This document shows, in pieces, positions 29,230 to 37,610 of a stretch of 64,000 bases of DNA (positions are counted from its first letter, which is position 1; the number at the start of each line of letters is the position of its first letter). The position numbers and the translations under genes are program-made. The stretch is from Marinifilaceae bacterium (GTDB lineage Bacteria > Bacteroidota > Bacteroidia > Bacteroidales > Marinifilaceae), in NCBI GenBank assembly GCA_016936255.1, contig JAFGYE010000116.1, positions 1 to 64,000 on the forward strand, written 5' to 3'. Below the pieces are notes generated by a model. That model worked only from the letters and a program-made list of their open reading frames with translations, was not told the DNA's origin and searched no databases.

Positions 29230-29886
29230 ATGAGTAGAATAATTCATATCGCATTTTTTTTGCTCATTAGCTTGTGCTCCTTTTCACAAAACACATCAGT
29301 TCGAATTGGTTTACTTAAATACAATGGCGGAGGTGATTGGTACGCAAATCCAGGATCACTACCCAATCTCATCGAATTTTGCAATCGCAACAACATTGCA
29401 AACATCTATAAAGATGCCAATATTGTAGAAGTGGGAAGTCCTGAGCTATTCTCCTATCCCTTTGTTCACTTAACCGGGCACGGAAATATTGTTTTGAACA
29501 ATCAGGAAGTTACAAATTTAAGGAAGTACCTTGAAGGTGGAGGCTTTCTTCATGTTGATGACAACTATGGCTTAAATGCCTATTTCAGACGCGAGATAAA
29601 AAAGGTGTTTCCGAACGAAAAACTGATTGAGTTACCCTTTTCTCACCCAATTTATCATCAAGTGTACGAATTCCCAAACGGACTTCCTAAAATACATGAA
29701 CACGATGGGAAAGCACCCCAGGGCTTCGGCATTTTCCACAAAGGCAGATTGGTTTGTTTTTATTCTTACGAAACTGATTTGGGTGATGGCTGGGAAGATC
29801 CTTCTGTTCATAACGATACAGAAATCAATCATCAAAAAGCACTAAAAATGGGTGCAAACATTATTTCCTACTCCTTTAGTAATTAG
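29230..29886 (+). CDS. DUF4159 exported protein
   Basis: A 218-residue protein with a signal peptide (about 1-19, ending SFSQ). The mature domain matches DUF4159: LLKYNGGGDWYANP, YPFVHLTGHGNIVL, LRKYLEGGGFLHVDDNYGLN and DLGDGWEDPSVHND. The fold is thought to be flavodoxin or glutaminase-like; the function is unknown. The ATG at 29230 was chosen over an adjacent TTG. It sits 7 bp after rsmE, the usual pairing in Bacteroidetes. Confidence 0.88.
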   Translation: MSRIIHIAFFLLISLCSFSQNTSVRIGLLKYNGGGDWYANPGSLPNLIEFCNRNNIANIYKDANIVEVGSPELFSYPFVHLTGHGNIVLNNQEVTNLRKYLEGGGFLHVDDNYGLNAYFRREIKKVFPNEKLIELPFSHPIYHQVYEFPNGLPKIHEHDGKAPQGFGIFHKGRLVCFYSYETDLGDGWEDPSVHNDTEINHQKALKMGANIISYSFSN

Positions 29887-30013
29887 AATTATTCTTAATT
29901 ACCTTATTCTCTTACCATAAACAAATCTTCCTCCTCATTTGGTTTGAATTTCCCTTAACAAAATGATATCTTATACTGATATTACATTGTTTTCAGTAAC
30001 TTAAGATATTACT

Positions 30014-31210
30014 ATGGCAAATTCAACGAAAGGAATTATTGGAATTCTAACAGGTGGTGGTGATGTTCCCGGATTAAATCCCGCTATTCGTGCTGTCACA
30101 ATCAGAGCAATAAGGGAAGGGTATCAGGTAATAGGCATTCGCAAAGGCTGGAGAGGCTTAATTGATATTATCCGAGATAAAAAATCAGATAACAGCGAGA
30201 ATTATATTTCATTAAGTGAAGAGCTGGTAAACAAAGTAGGTAGAACTGGCGGCACATTTCTTCACACTTCCAGAGTTAATCCTTCAAAAACCTCAAGAGA
30301 TAGAATTCCAACACATCTAAAAGAAAAATACAACGAAGATGTTAATGATTTAACAGAAGAAGTTCTTGCCAATCTGGCTTTTCTGAACATTGACTATTTA
30401 ATTCCAATTGGAGGTGACGATACTCTTAGTTATGGTGTACGATTGTACAAAGAAGGATTTAAAGTTATTGCCATACCTAAAACTATGGATAACGATGTTC
30501 CCGGAACTGACTACTGTATTGGATTTAGTACATGTATCACACGTACCATTTCATTAACGCACAGCCTAAGAACATCAGCTGGTTCGCATGAAAGATTGCT
30601 GGTGTTGGAAGTTTTCGGCCGTTATGCGGGATTTACAGCAATTTTACCAACACTGGCCGGTGCCGCAAACCGATGTGTAATTCCAGAATACAATTTTGAC
30701 ATAGAACGCTTAACCGAGCTAATGATACAGGACCGCTTCTCAAATCCCAGTCATTATTCGGTTGTGTTAATTTCAGAAGGAGCTAGTTTCTCAGGCGGGG
30801 ATATGATTTTCCAGGATGATGTCAGAGACGATTACGGACATAGAAAATTAGGCGGTATTGGTGACCGTGTATCCGAACACCTGAAACAATTGTCTCCAAA
30901 ATACAACAATTCAAAACCGATTAATGTTATCAATCAAAAGTTAGGTTATCTGGTTCGTTGCGGTGATCCGGATGCTATTGATTCCATAGTTCCTATGGCA
31001 TTTGGAAATCTGGCATTGGATTTAATCATTAAAGGAGTTCACGGCAGATTAATAACACTTCGCAATGGAAGATATGATAATGCTCCGATAGATATTGTTA
31101 CCAGCTCTAAAAAATTGGTGGATGTTGACCGATATTACAATACAGATCGATTAAGACCGAAATACAACAGCTTCGAAATGCAACCATTATTTTTAATGAC
31201 TGGATTGTAA
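30014..31210 (+). CDS. 6-phosphofructokinase with pyrophosphate-type signature
   Basis: A 398-residue phosphofructokinase. Nucleotide or phosphate loop GGGDVPGLNPAIR at 14-26; the diagnostic positions are GGDDT (133-137) and PKTMDND (155-161). ATP enzymes of E. coli type have GGDGS and PGTIDND, with Gly at both switch positions. Asp and Lys at these two positions are the established mark of pyrophosphate-dependent enzymes. It should therefore phosphorylate fructose 6-phosphate with PPi, probably reversibly. Most automated names will call it ATP-dependent. It is monocistronic with a strong terminator. Confidence 0.9.
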   Translation: MANSTKGIIGILTGGGDVPGLNPAIRAVTIRAIREGYQVIGIRKGWRGLIDIIRDKKSDNSENYISLSEELVNKVGRTGGTFLHTSRVNPSKTSRDRIPTHLKEKYNEDVNDLTEEVLANLAFLNIDYLIPIGGDDTLSYGVRLYKEGFKVIAIPKTMDNDVPGTDYCIGFSTCITRTISLTHSLRTSAGSHERLLVLEVFGRYAGFTAILPTLAGAANRCVIPEYNFDIERLTELMIQDRFSNPSHYSVVLISEGASFSGGDMIFQDDVRDDYGHRKLGGIGDRVSEHLKQLSPKYNNSKPINVINQKLGYLVRCGDPDAIDSIVPMAFGNLALDLIIKGVHGRLITLRNGRYDNAPIDIVTSSKKLVDVDRYYNTDRLRPKYNSFEMQPLFLMTGL

Positions 31211-31233
31211 GAAAAAAAAGTTTAGTATATTTG

Positions 31234-31271
31234 GAAACCTTTCTCTAACGAAAGGTTTCTGCTTTTTTTAG
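31234..31271 (+). terminator. Terminator after the phosphofructokinase gene
   Basis: Perfect 10-bp stem (31234-31243 with 31250-31259) with a 6-nt loop, followed by GCTTTTTTT. Confidence 0.8.
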
Positions 31272-31330
31272 AATTCCCTAACCATTTTTGAATCCTCTTC
31301 GAAATTTATTTTTTCACAATTAATTTTATT

Positions 31331-31978
31331 ATGCTGGAATATAATATCTTAGGCATTCAATTACTTGAATGGATTGGCTATGTAGCCTCAGTTTTGGTTT
31401 TGATTTCTTTAACAATGACTTCAATTGTAAAATTGAGATGGTACAATTTGACTGGAGCAATTCTTTTTTCTGCTTACGGATTTTTAATTGGCTCTTTACC
31501 TGTAGGAATCATGAATTTTCTCATTGTCTGTGCAAACCTGTACAATCTGCAGAAAATGTATAAGCGAAAAGAAGACTTTAAAATCATTGAGATAAAAGAA
31601 AATGACGAGCTGTTAACACATTTTCTTGACTTTTATAAAAAGGACATTAAGAGTTTCTTTCCTGATTATAAAATGAGAAAAGGCCAATTGGGAATGTTTG
31701 TACTAAGAGATATGGCAGTTGCAGGAATTTTTATCGGATCCAAAGATCAAACAGAACTAAGAATTGAATTGGATTATGCATTACCTCAGTACCGCGACTT
31801 TAAAGTTGGTGCTTATTTGTACAATCAATTAAGTGATATTTTACAGAAACACGATATCAATTCCGTTTATTTCGACACGGGAATGAATCTAAAATATATG
31901 GAGAAAATGGGATTTGAAGCATCCGATAAAGATGGTAATTCCATCATGCAAAAATCACTAAAAAAATCCTCTTTATAA
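31331..31978 (+). CDS. YgjV-like membrane domain with GNAT-like C-terminal domain
   Basis: A 215-residue protein. Residues 1-80 form three short hydrophobic helices typical of YgjV-like proteins (EWIGYVASVLVLISLTMTS, LRWYNLTGAILFSAYGFLIGSLPVGIMNF). Residues 90-215 look like a GNAT acetyltransferase fold, with LGMFVLRDMAVAGIF, a region DYALPQYRDFKVGAYLYNQL where the acetyl-CoA loop would be, and the terminal YMEKMGFEAS typical of GNAT ends. Substrate unknown. The gene stands alone before a convergent terminator. Confidence 0.72.
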   Translation: MLEYNILGIQLLEWIGYVASVLVLISLTMTSIVKLRWYNLTGAILFSAYGFLIGSLPVGIMNFLIVCANLYNLQKMYKRKEDFKIIEIKENDELLTHFLDFYKKDIKSFFPDYKMRKGQLGMFVLRDMAVAGIFIGSKDQTELRIELDYALPQYRDFKVGAYLYNQLSDILQKHDINSVYFDTGMNLKYMEKMGFEASDKDGNSIMQKSLKKSSL

Positions 31979-31981
31979 CTT

Positions 31982-32019
31982 AAGCCCAAATGTTACATTT
32001 TAACATTTGGGCTTTTTTT
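31982..32019. terminator. Convergent terminator
   Basis: Perfect 14-bp stem (31982-31995 with 32001-32014), 5-nt loop, T-run at 32013-32019. It serves the YgjV/GNAT-like gene and overlaps the stop of the convergent ribbon-helix-helix gene. Confidence 0.8.
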
Positions 32020-32203
32020 ATTCTTCTAATTTGCCGGCATCTTCGGTGCCATTATCTTTTTTCCGTCCTGCTTCATTCAAGGCTTTATTCAAAATCCATT
32101 CAATTTGTCCATTCGTACTACGAAATTCATCAACAGCCCACCTTTCCAACTTTTTGTACATCTCAGGATCAAGACGCAGAACAAATGATTTCTTTTTTGC
32201 CAT
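32018..32203 (-). CDS. Arc-like ribbon-helix-helix protein
   Basis: A 61-residue basic protein. KKKSFVLRLDPEMYKKLERWAVDEFRSTNGQIEWILNKAL is a typical ribbon-helix-helix (Arc/MetJ-like) core: a beta-strand then two helices. It should bind DNA as a dimer. It is 10 bp downstream of the SPFH gene, and this pair recurs in bacteria, so it is more likely a partner or regulator of the SPFH protein than an antitoxin; no toxin gene is present. Confidence 0.85.
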   Translation of the reverse strand: MAKKKSFVLRLDPEMYKKLERWAVDEFRSTNGQIEWILNKALNEAGRKKDNGTEDAGKLEE

Positions 32204-32213
32204 AGTTAATCAA

Positions 32214-33068
32214 TTATTGATACAAAGTTCCGGTATTTACAACAGGAGTTACATCTTTATCGGAACAAAGCACAACCATCAAATTACTGACCATTGTTGC
32301 TTTTTTATCCTCATCAAGATCAACAATGTTTTTTTCTGCCAATTGCTCCAATGCCATATCAACCATACTAACGGCACCTTCAACAATTTTAAAACGTGCA
32401 GCAACCACTGCCGTTGCCTGCTGACGACGCAGCATAGCTCCGGCAATTTCAGAAGCGTATGCAAGGTAGTTAATTCTGGCTTCCATCACTTCAATTCCGG
32501 CAATTTCCAATCGATTAGTCAACTCACTTTCCAACAATTCACTTACATTATTTCCTCCCGAACGCAATGTAATCTCAGCCTGTTCGTCCTCAAAATTATC
32601 ATACGGATACGAACCTGCCATATGTCGAATAGCCGCCTCAGACTGAATATTCACAAAATGTTCGAAGTTATCCACGTCAAAAGCAGCTTTGTAAGTATCA
32701 CGAACTCTCCAAACCAAAACAACTCCAATCATAATTGGATTTCCAATTTTGTCATTCACCTTTATAGGATCACTATCCAAATTCCGGGCTCTCAAACTTA
32801 CTTTCTTTTTTACCATAAACGGATTTACCCAAAAGAATCCATTGGTCATTATGGTTCCTTTATATGCTCCAAACAGCACTAAAACTGAAGTTTCGTTTGG
32901 ATTAACGATTGTAAACCCCGGGATAAAAGCTATTATCAAAGGAATAAAAATAACGAAGAACGGGTTCCTTACCATTACCAATCCCAATATGCCAATTACC
33001 AACATAGCCAGCACAATAAAAACCATTAAAAATCCTGACTTTCCAGAATAACTCTTTTCTTCTCTCAT
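32214..33068 (-). CDS. SPFH/Band 7 membrane protein
   Basis: A 284-residue prohibitin/stomatin-like protein. Two hydrophobic helices near residues 13-50 precede the SPFH domain (FTIVNPNETSVLVLFGAYKGT, SLRARNLDS, NPIMIGVVLVWRVRDTYKAAFDVDNF). The C-terminal part is a helical, coiled-coil-prone region (SELTNRLEIAGIEVMEARINYLAYASEIAGAMLRRQQATAVVAARFKIV). Such proteins form large ring or cage assemblies in membrane microdomains. The ribbon-helix-helix gene follows after 10 bp. Confidence 0.9.
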   Translation of the reverse strand: MREEKSYSGKSGFLMVFIVLAMLVIGILGLVMVRNPFFVIFIPLIIAFIPGFTIVNPNETSVLVLFGAYKGTIMTNGFFWVNPFMVKKKVSLRARNLDSDPIKVNDKIGNPIMIGVVLVWRVRDTYKAAFDVDNFEHFVNIQSEAAIRHMAGSYPYDNFEDEQAEITLRSGGNNVSELLESELTNRLEIAGIEVMEARINYLAYASEIAGAMLRRQQATAVVAARFKIVEGAVSMVDMALEQLAEKNIVDLDEDKKATMVSNLMVVLCSDKDVTPVVNTGTLYQ

Positions 33069-33137
33069 AATAATTTAGTTTGATATCATTTTGATATTAA
33101 ATATACGACTTAATTTTAAATTGAGAAAATTTGAGAC

Positions 33138-33164
33138 AAAAAAACCGGAGTACAAATACTCCGG
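33138..33164 (-). terminator. Terminator of the sigma-factor region
   Basis: Minus-strand stem CCGGAGTA/TACTCCGG (33157-33164 with 33145-33152) followed by a seven-T run (A-run at 33138-33144). It lies just after the stop of the 79-residue gene and upstream of the SPFH gene. Confidence 0.75.
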
Positions 33165-33171
33165 CTATTTC

Positions 33172-33411
33172 TTAATTTAGTGTGATTTCTGTAATATCTG
33201 GAAATTTCAGATTTACATTTTTCGTGGACTGACGAAATCCTAAAATACGATGCAAAAGATTTGATTGAGACTTTACTTTGAATCTGTCCAGATATTCAAC
33301 GAATTCAACAGATTCGAAAACATCTGAATTTGCAATCCGATCCATAAGCGAAATCATTTCTTGTCCTGTATTTTTACGGTCTAAATTTAAAAGAGTATAA
33401 ACATCATTCAT
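33172..33411 (-). CDS. Small protein downstream of the ECF sigma factor
   Basis: A 79-residue soluble protein with no recognised family. It is helical and charged in the first half (LLNLDRKNTGQEMISLMDRIANSDVFESVEFVEYLDRF), with a short basic stretch then a hydrophobic tail. It starts 122 bp after the sigma factor gene and ends at a terminator, where an anti-sigma gene might be expected, but it has no membrane segment or zinc-binding motif. ATG at 33411 was chosen over a TTG two codons upstream. Function unknown. Confidence 0.6.
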   Translation of the reverse strand: MNDVYTLLNLDRKNTGQEMISLMDRIANSDVFESVEFVEYLDRFKVKSQSNLLHRILGFRQSTKNVNLKFPDITEITLN

Positions 33412-33533
33412 AGGCAAATAATTATTTCTATTGTCCTAATTAACGCTTAAAGTTCCCTTTTAGTATCCAGCATCAAAAAAGACTGAAAAACTTAGACCTC
33501 CCAGTCAATTTATTTTTAAATGATATATTCTTA

Positions 33534-34127
33534 CTAAAGAGTTAGACTCATGTTTTTTTCTTCAATTGTTTTCCGCATATTAATTAACGCATATCTCATC
33601 CGCCCCAGAGCGGTATTGATACTAACATCAGTATGCTCGGCAATCTCCTTAAAACTTAGACCTTTATAATGCCGCAAAATTACTACTTCTCTCTGATCAT
33701 CAGGAAGTTCATCAACCAATTTACGAACATCATCATGAATCTGATTTTGAATAAGTTCATCTTCATAGTTGCCTTCACAATATTTAGAAGAATTGAAAAT
33801 ATCCAATTCATAATCATCTTTAGAAAAGGTATTGTTCTGTTTCTCTTTTCTAAAATGATCTATAATTAAATTATGAGCTATTCGCAGCACCCAGGCCAAA
33901 AATTTCCCATTGTCTTGATATTTCCCCATACGGAGCGATCGGATTACCTTAATAAAGGTATCCTGAAATAAATCTTCGGAAAGCTGATGGTTTTTTACGA
34001 TTAGATAGATATAAGTATATACTCTGTCCCTATGCCGGGTTACAAGAGTATCAATGCTATCAGGATTACCATCAATGAATTGCTTAACGAGATCATAATC
34101 GGTAGGATCAATCTTTCTCAATTTCAC
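33534..34127 (-). CDS. ECF-type RNA polymerase sigma factor
   Basis: A 197-residue sigma-70-family factor of the ECF group. Region 2 is visible in DRVYTYIYLIVKNHQLSEDLFQDTFIKVIRSL and FLAWVLRIAHNLIIDHFRK; region 4 in LPDDQREVVILRHYKGLSFKEIAEHTDVSINTALGRMRYAL. The start is a GTG: no in-frame ATG exists before an upstream stop. No anti-sigma gene adjoins, so control may differ from the classical membrane anti-sigma type. Divergent from uvrA with a 194-bp spacer. Confidence 0.92.
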   Translation of the reverse strand: MKLRKIDPTDYDLVKQFIDGNPDSIDTLVTRHRDRVYTYIYLIVKNHQLSEDLFQDTFIKVIRSLRMGKYQDNGKFLAWVLRIAHNLIIDHFRKEKQNNTFSKDDYELDIFNSSKYCEGNYEDELIQNQIHDDVRKLVDELPDDQREVVILRHYKGLSFKEIAEHTDVSINTALGRMRYALINMRKTIEEKNMSLTL

Positions 34128-34236
34128 AGCTATTAATTAAACAGTGTAAAAATTATTCTATAAGCAATGTCTCCTTTTTAATTGATGGTTAATAAATATC
34201 CTTAACAACATGCAATAAACTAATTTTTAATGAGAT

Positions 34237-34266
34237 TTGAAAATGTTTAGAAGTTAAATATCTTTG
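34237..34266 (+). promoter_or_regulatory. uvrA promoter (TTG-N19-TATCTTTG)
   Basis: TTG at 34237-34239 and TATCTTTG at 34259-34266 are separated by 19 bp, matching the Bacteroidota -33/-7 consensus exactly. The start codon of uvrA is 55 bp downstream. Confidence 0.7.
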
Positions 34267-34321
34267 TAGATTCGATTTTAGTAAACTTACAAGAAACCTA
34301 ATCTAGGGTCGAATTACAAAT

Positions 34322-37111
34322 ATGGCAGACAAGAATTTAGAAAAATACATTTATATAAAAGGGGCAAAAGTTCATAATCTAAAGAACATCGACCTTAAGA
34401 TTCCCAGAAATAAGTTTATTGTTATCACAGGGCTATCAGGATCAGGAAAATCATCATTGGCATTTGACACTCTTTACGCCGAAGGGCAACGAAGGTATGT
34501 TGAAAGTTTATCTTCTTATGCAAGACAATTTTTAGGACGAATTGACAAGCCTGAGGTTGATTTTATTAAAGGGATACCTCCTGCCATCGCAATTGAACAG
34601 AAGGTAAATACCCGTAATCCACGCTCAACTGTTGGCACATCAACAGAGATTTACGATTATCTTAAACTTCTTTTCGCAAGAATAGGGAGAACCTACTCGC
34701 CCATTTCAAATACCCTCGTAAAGAGGCACTCCATTACTGATGTTGTGAAGTATATCCTTAGTCAGGAAGAAGGTGTTCCGGTAATTATTTTAGCGGAAAT
34801 GCACAATGGCGACCGAAGTAAAAAAGAGCAGCTGGAAGTTTTATCTCAACAAGGATTTTCAAGAGTTGAAAATAAAGGAGAAATCCATAAGATTTTTGAA
34901 GCAATTGAGAATCCTGGTCTTCTTCAAGATGATGAGCCAATCCATATCGTAATTGATCGAATAAGAGTTTCTTCAGATGAAGATACTCAAAACAGAATAG
35001 CTGATTCCCTGCAAACTGCATTTTACGAAGGAAAAGGTGAATGCCTGCTTTCTATTAATGGAAATACTGATTACCAAGCTTTCTCGAATCGTTTCGAGGC
35101 CGATGGAATTGTATTTGAAGATCCAAATATTCACACATTCAGCTTTAACAATCCACTTGGTGCATGTCCAACCTGTGAAGGCTTTGGAAAGGTAATTGGT
35201 ATTGATGAAGATCTGGTTATCCCAAACAAAACACTAAGCATCTACGACGATGCAGTTGTTTGCTGGAAGGGTGAGAAAATGCAGGAATGGAAAAATAAAT
35301 TAATCTACTCTGCTGATAAATTTAATTTCCCCATTCATCGATCCTATTTTGAATTAAGTGAAGAGGAAAAACTTTTACTTTGGACTGGGAACAAGCATTT
35401 TAAAGGGCTTAATGATTTTTTCAAATATCTGGAAGCAAAACAATATAAGATTCAATACCGGGTTATGTTATCTCGCTATAGAGGAAAAACAGTTTGCCCT
35501 GACTGCAGAGGAACCCGATTAAAGAAAGAAGCCGGCTATGTAAAAGTGAATGATAAAAACATTCAGGATTTGGTGTTAATGCCATTGAATGAGCTCAACG
35601 ATTTTTTTCAGAATTTACATTTGGATAAAACGGATGAGAAAATTGCCAGTCGGTTACTTTTAGATATTAAAAACCGCATTAATTTCTTATCGGATGTTGG
35701 ATTGGGATACCTAACCCTTAATCGATTGTCCAGCAGCCTGTCCGGTGGAGAATCTCAACGAATTAATTTAGCAACGTCATTAGGAAGCAGTCTTGTTGGT
35801 TCCCTATACATTCTGGATGAACCAAGTATCGGACTTCATTCACGGGACACTGAATTGCTCATAAAAGTTTTGAGGGAATTGCGCGATCTAGGAAATACGG
35901 TTATCGTTGTTGAGCACGATGAAGATATAATTTTAGCTGCTGATGAACTTATCGATATCGGGCCATATGCCGGCAGGCTTGGCGGAGAAGTAGTATTCCA
36001 AGGAAATCTTGATCAGTTAAAAGAGTCATCAAAAAGTTTAACTTCTCAATACATATCCCGAAAAATGATGATTCCTGTGCCTGCGGCACGAAAAAAATGG
36101 AATAATTTCATTGAAATAATTGGTGCAAGGGAAAATAATTTAAAAGGTTTAAACATTAAATTTCCTTTAAATATCATGTCGGTAATCACCGGCGTAAGTG
36201 GCTCCGGAAAATCTTCTTTAATCAAGACGATTTTGTATCCGGCCCTAAAGAAACATTACGGTGGATACTCCGACAAAACCGGCCATTTTGATGCCCTTAA
36301 AGGCGATCTCCATCTTATTAAAGATATCGAGTTTGTCGATCAGAATCCAATTGGTAAATCATCCCGATCGAACCCTGTTACCTACTTAAAAGCATATGAC
36401 GAGATCCGAAAATTATTCGCCGATCAAAAAGCATCAAAGTATAGTGGTTTTAAACCTTCACATTTTTCCTTCAATATTGACGGAGGCAGATGTGATGAAT
36501 GTCAGGGTGAAGGAATTATAAAGGTAGAAATGCAGTTTATGGCTGATATTTACCTGCAATGCGAAAGTTGTAAGGGCAAAAGATTTAAAGATGATATCCT
36601 TCAAATTCGATACAATCAAAAAAACATTCATGACGTATTGGAGATGACTGTAAACGAGTCGGTTGAATTCTTTTCCCAGGGTAAAAGTACAACCGAAAAG
36701 AAAATTGTTCAGCGATTACAACCACTGGTTGATGTAGGATTAGGTTACGTAAAATTAGGACAATCATCAAGCACTTTAAGTGGAGGTGAAAGTCAAAGAG
36801 TAAAACTTGCTTCCTTTTTGGCTAAAGAAAAAGCAGAACCTTGCCTATTTGTATTTGATGAACCAACAACAGGCTTGCATTTTCATGATATCCATAAATT
36901 AATGGATGCATTTAATGCCCTTATATCAAGAGGACATACGCTAATTATTATAGAACACAATATGGAAATAATAAAATGTGCTGATTGGTTAATTGATTTA
37001 GGTCCTGAAGGTGGAATTAATGGTGGACAAATTGTTTTTGAGGGAATTCCAGAAGATGCTATTCATTGCACAGAATCCTACACGGGACAATATTTAAAAG
37101 AAAAATTGTAA
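34322..37111 (+). CDS. uvrA: Excinuclease ABC subunit A
   Basis: A 929-residue nucleotide-excision-repair ATPase that locates DNA damage with UvrB. It has two ABC modules: Walker A GLSGSGKSSLAF near residue 38 and GVSGSGKSSLIK in the second half, each with an LSGGESQR signature (SSLSGGESQRINLA, STLSGGESQRVKLA). Zinc-binding pairs are CPTCEGFG, CPDCRG and CDECQGEG/CESCKG. Bacteroidetes often carry two UvrA paralogues; which one this is cannot be settled here. Monocistronic with its own promoter and terminator. Confidence 0.93.
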   Translation: MADKNLEKYIYIKGAKVHNLKNIDLKIPRNKFIVITGLSGSGKSSLAFDTLYAEGQRRYVESLSSYARQFLGRIDKPEVDFIKGIPPAIAIEQKVNTRNPRSTVGTSTEIYDYLKLLFARIGRTYSPISNTLVKRHSITDVVKYILSQEEGVPVIILAEMHNGDRSKKEQLEVLSQQGFSRVENKGEIHKIFEAIENPGLLQDDEPIHIVIDRIRVSSDEDTQNRIADSLQTAFYEGKGECLLSINGNTDYQAFSNRFEADGIVFEDPNIHTFSFNNPLGACPTCEGFGKVIGIDEDLVIPNKTLSIYDDAVVCWKGEKMQEWKNKLIYSADKFNFPIHRSYFELSEEEKLLLWTGNKHFKGLNDFFKYLEAKQYKIQYRVMLSRYRGKTVCPDCRGTRLKKEAGYVKVNDKNIQDLVLMPLNELNDFFQNLHLDKTDEKIASRLLLDIKNRINFLSDVGLGYLTLNRLSSSLSGGESQRINLATSLGSSLVGSLYILDEPSIGLHSRDTELLIKVLRELRDLGNTVIVVEHDEDIILAADELIDIGPYAGRLGGEVVFQGNLDQLKESSKSLTSQYISRKMMIPVPAARKKWNNFIEIIGARENNLKGLNIKFPLNIMSVITGVSGSGKSSLIKTILYPALKKHYGGYSDKTGHFDALKGDLHLIKDIEFVDQNPIGKSSRSNPVTYLKAYDEIRKLFADQKASKYSGFKPSHFSFNIDGGRCDECQGEGIIKVEMQFMADIYLQCESCKGKRFKDDILQIRYNQKNIHDVLEMTVNESVEFFSQGKSTTEKKIVQRLQPLVDVGLGYVKLGQSSSTLSGGESQRVKLASFLAKEKAEPCLFVFDEPTTGLHFHDIHKLMDAFNALISRGHTLIIIEHNMEIIKCADWLIDLGPEGGINGGQIVFEGIPEDAIHCTESYTGQYLKEKL

Positions 37112-37139
37112 AAAAAAGGTTCTTTAGGAACCTTTTTTT
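37111..37139. terminator. Bidirectional terminator after uvrA
   Basis: 12-bp stem (37111-37122 with 37128-37139), 5-nt loop, with an A-run on the left and T-run on the right, so it can work for both uvrA and the convergent 143-residue gene. Confidence 0.85.
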
Positions 37140-37569
37140 ATAATTTTAAACCAAATAAAATAGAGACACAACCACTTTCATGTTGGGATTCTGTATCTTC
37201 TTTTTTGACAAAATCCAAAGATATGATTAGTGTTTTAGCCTCATCCAATTCAAAATCAAAAATATCGGAGTAATTACTTTCCTCATTGTCAAAAATCAGA
37301 TTCAGATCCGAGTCGGTAATTTTAAAATGCATTGTTGGCATATTATCTTCACAACCAACTACTATACGATATTTTTGTCCGCTAAAAAAAACTTTGTGCA
37401 ATTCAACTTCCTCATCTTGATTTAAAACTACACCATTGTAATTGCCATCATGAATGTAATTTTCAAGTTTAGGTTTACAATGCTCTTTTGCAAAATCCCG
37501 ACATTGAGAAAATACAGGATTACCTGAAAAAAAGAATACAAATAAGGTCGACAGTAAATAATATTTCAT
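37138..37569 (-). CDS. Exported protein of unknown function
   Basis: A 143-residue protein with a signal peptide (about 1-21, ending VFSQ). Four cysteines in the mature part (CRDFAKEHCKPK, VVGCED, ESGCVS) could form two disulfides. The strand-rich body (KVFFSGQKYRIVVG, MHFKITDSDLNLIFDNEE, FDFELDEAKTLIISLDF) looks like a small beta-sandwich. No family recognised. It follows the 285-residue lipoprotein gene by 41 bp, suggesting an operon. Confidence 0.65.
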   Translation of the reverse strand: MKYYLLSTLFVFFFSGNPVFSQCRDFAKEHCKPKLENYIHDGNYNGVVLNQDEEVELHKVFFSGQKYRIVVGCEDNMPTMHFKITDSDLNLIFDNEESNYSDIFDFELDEAKTLIISLDFVKKEDTESQHESGCVSILFGLKL

Positions 37570-37610
37570 ATTAAAAATGCTGTATGTGTAACTCTTAAGT
37601 TATTTTCACA

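Noticed and set aside
32018-32203. Antitoxin of a toxin-antitoxin pair
   Set aside because: The neighbour is an SPFH protein, not a toxin, and no small toxin ORF adjoins.
32007-32882. Long plus-strand open frame (291 codons) opposite the SPFH and RHH genes
   Set aside because: It is Ser/Asn/His-rich with no motif, lies entirely antisense to two well-supported genes and crosses their intergenic terminator region.
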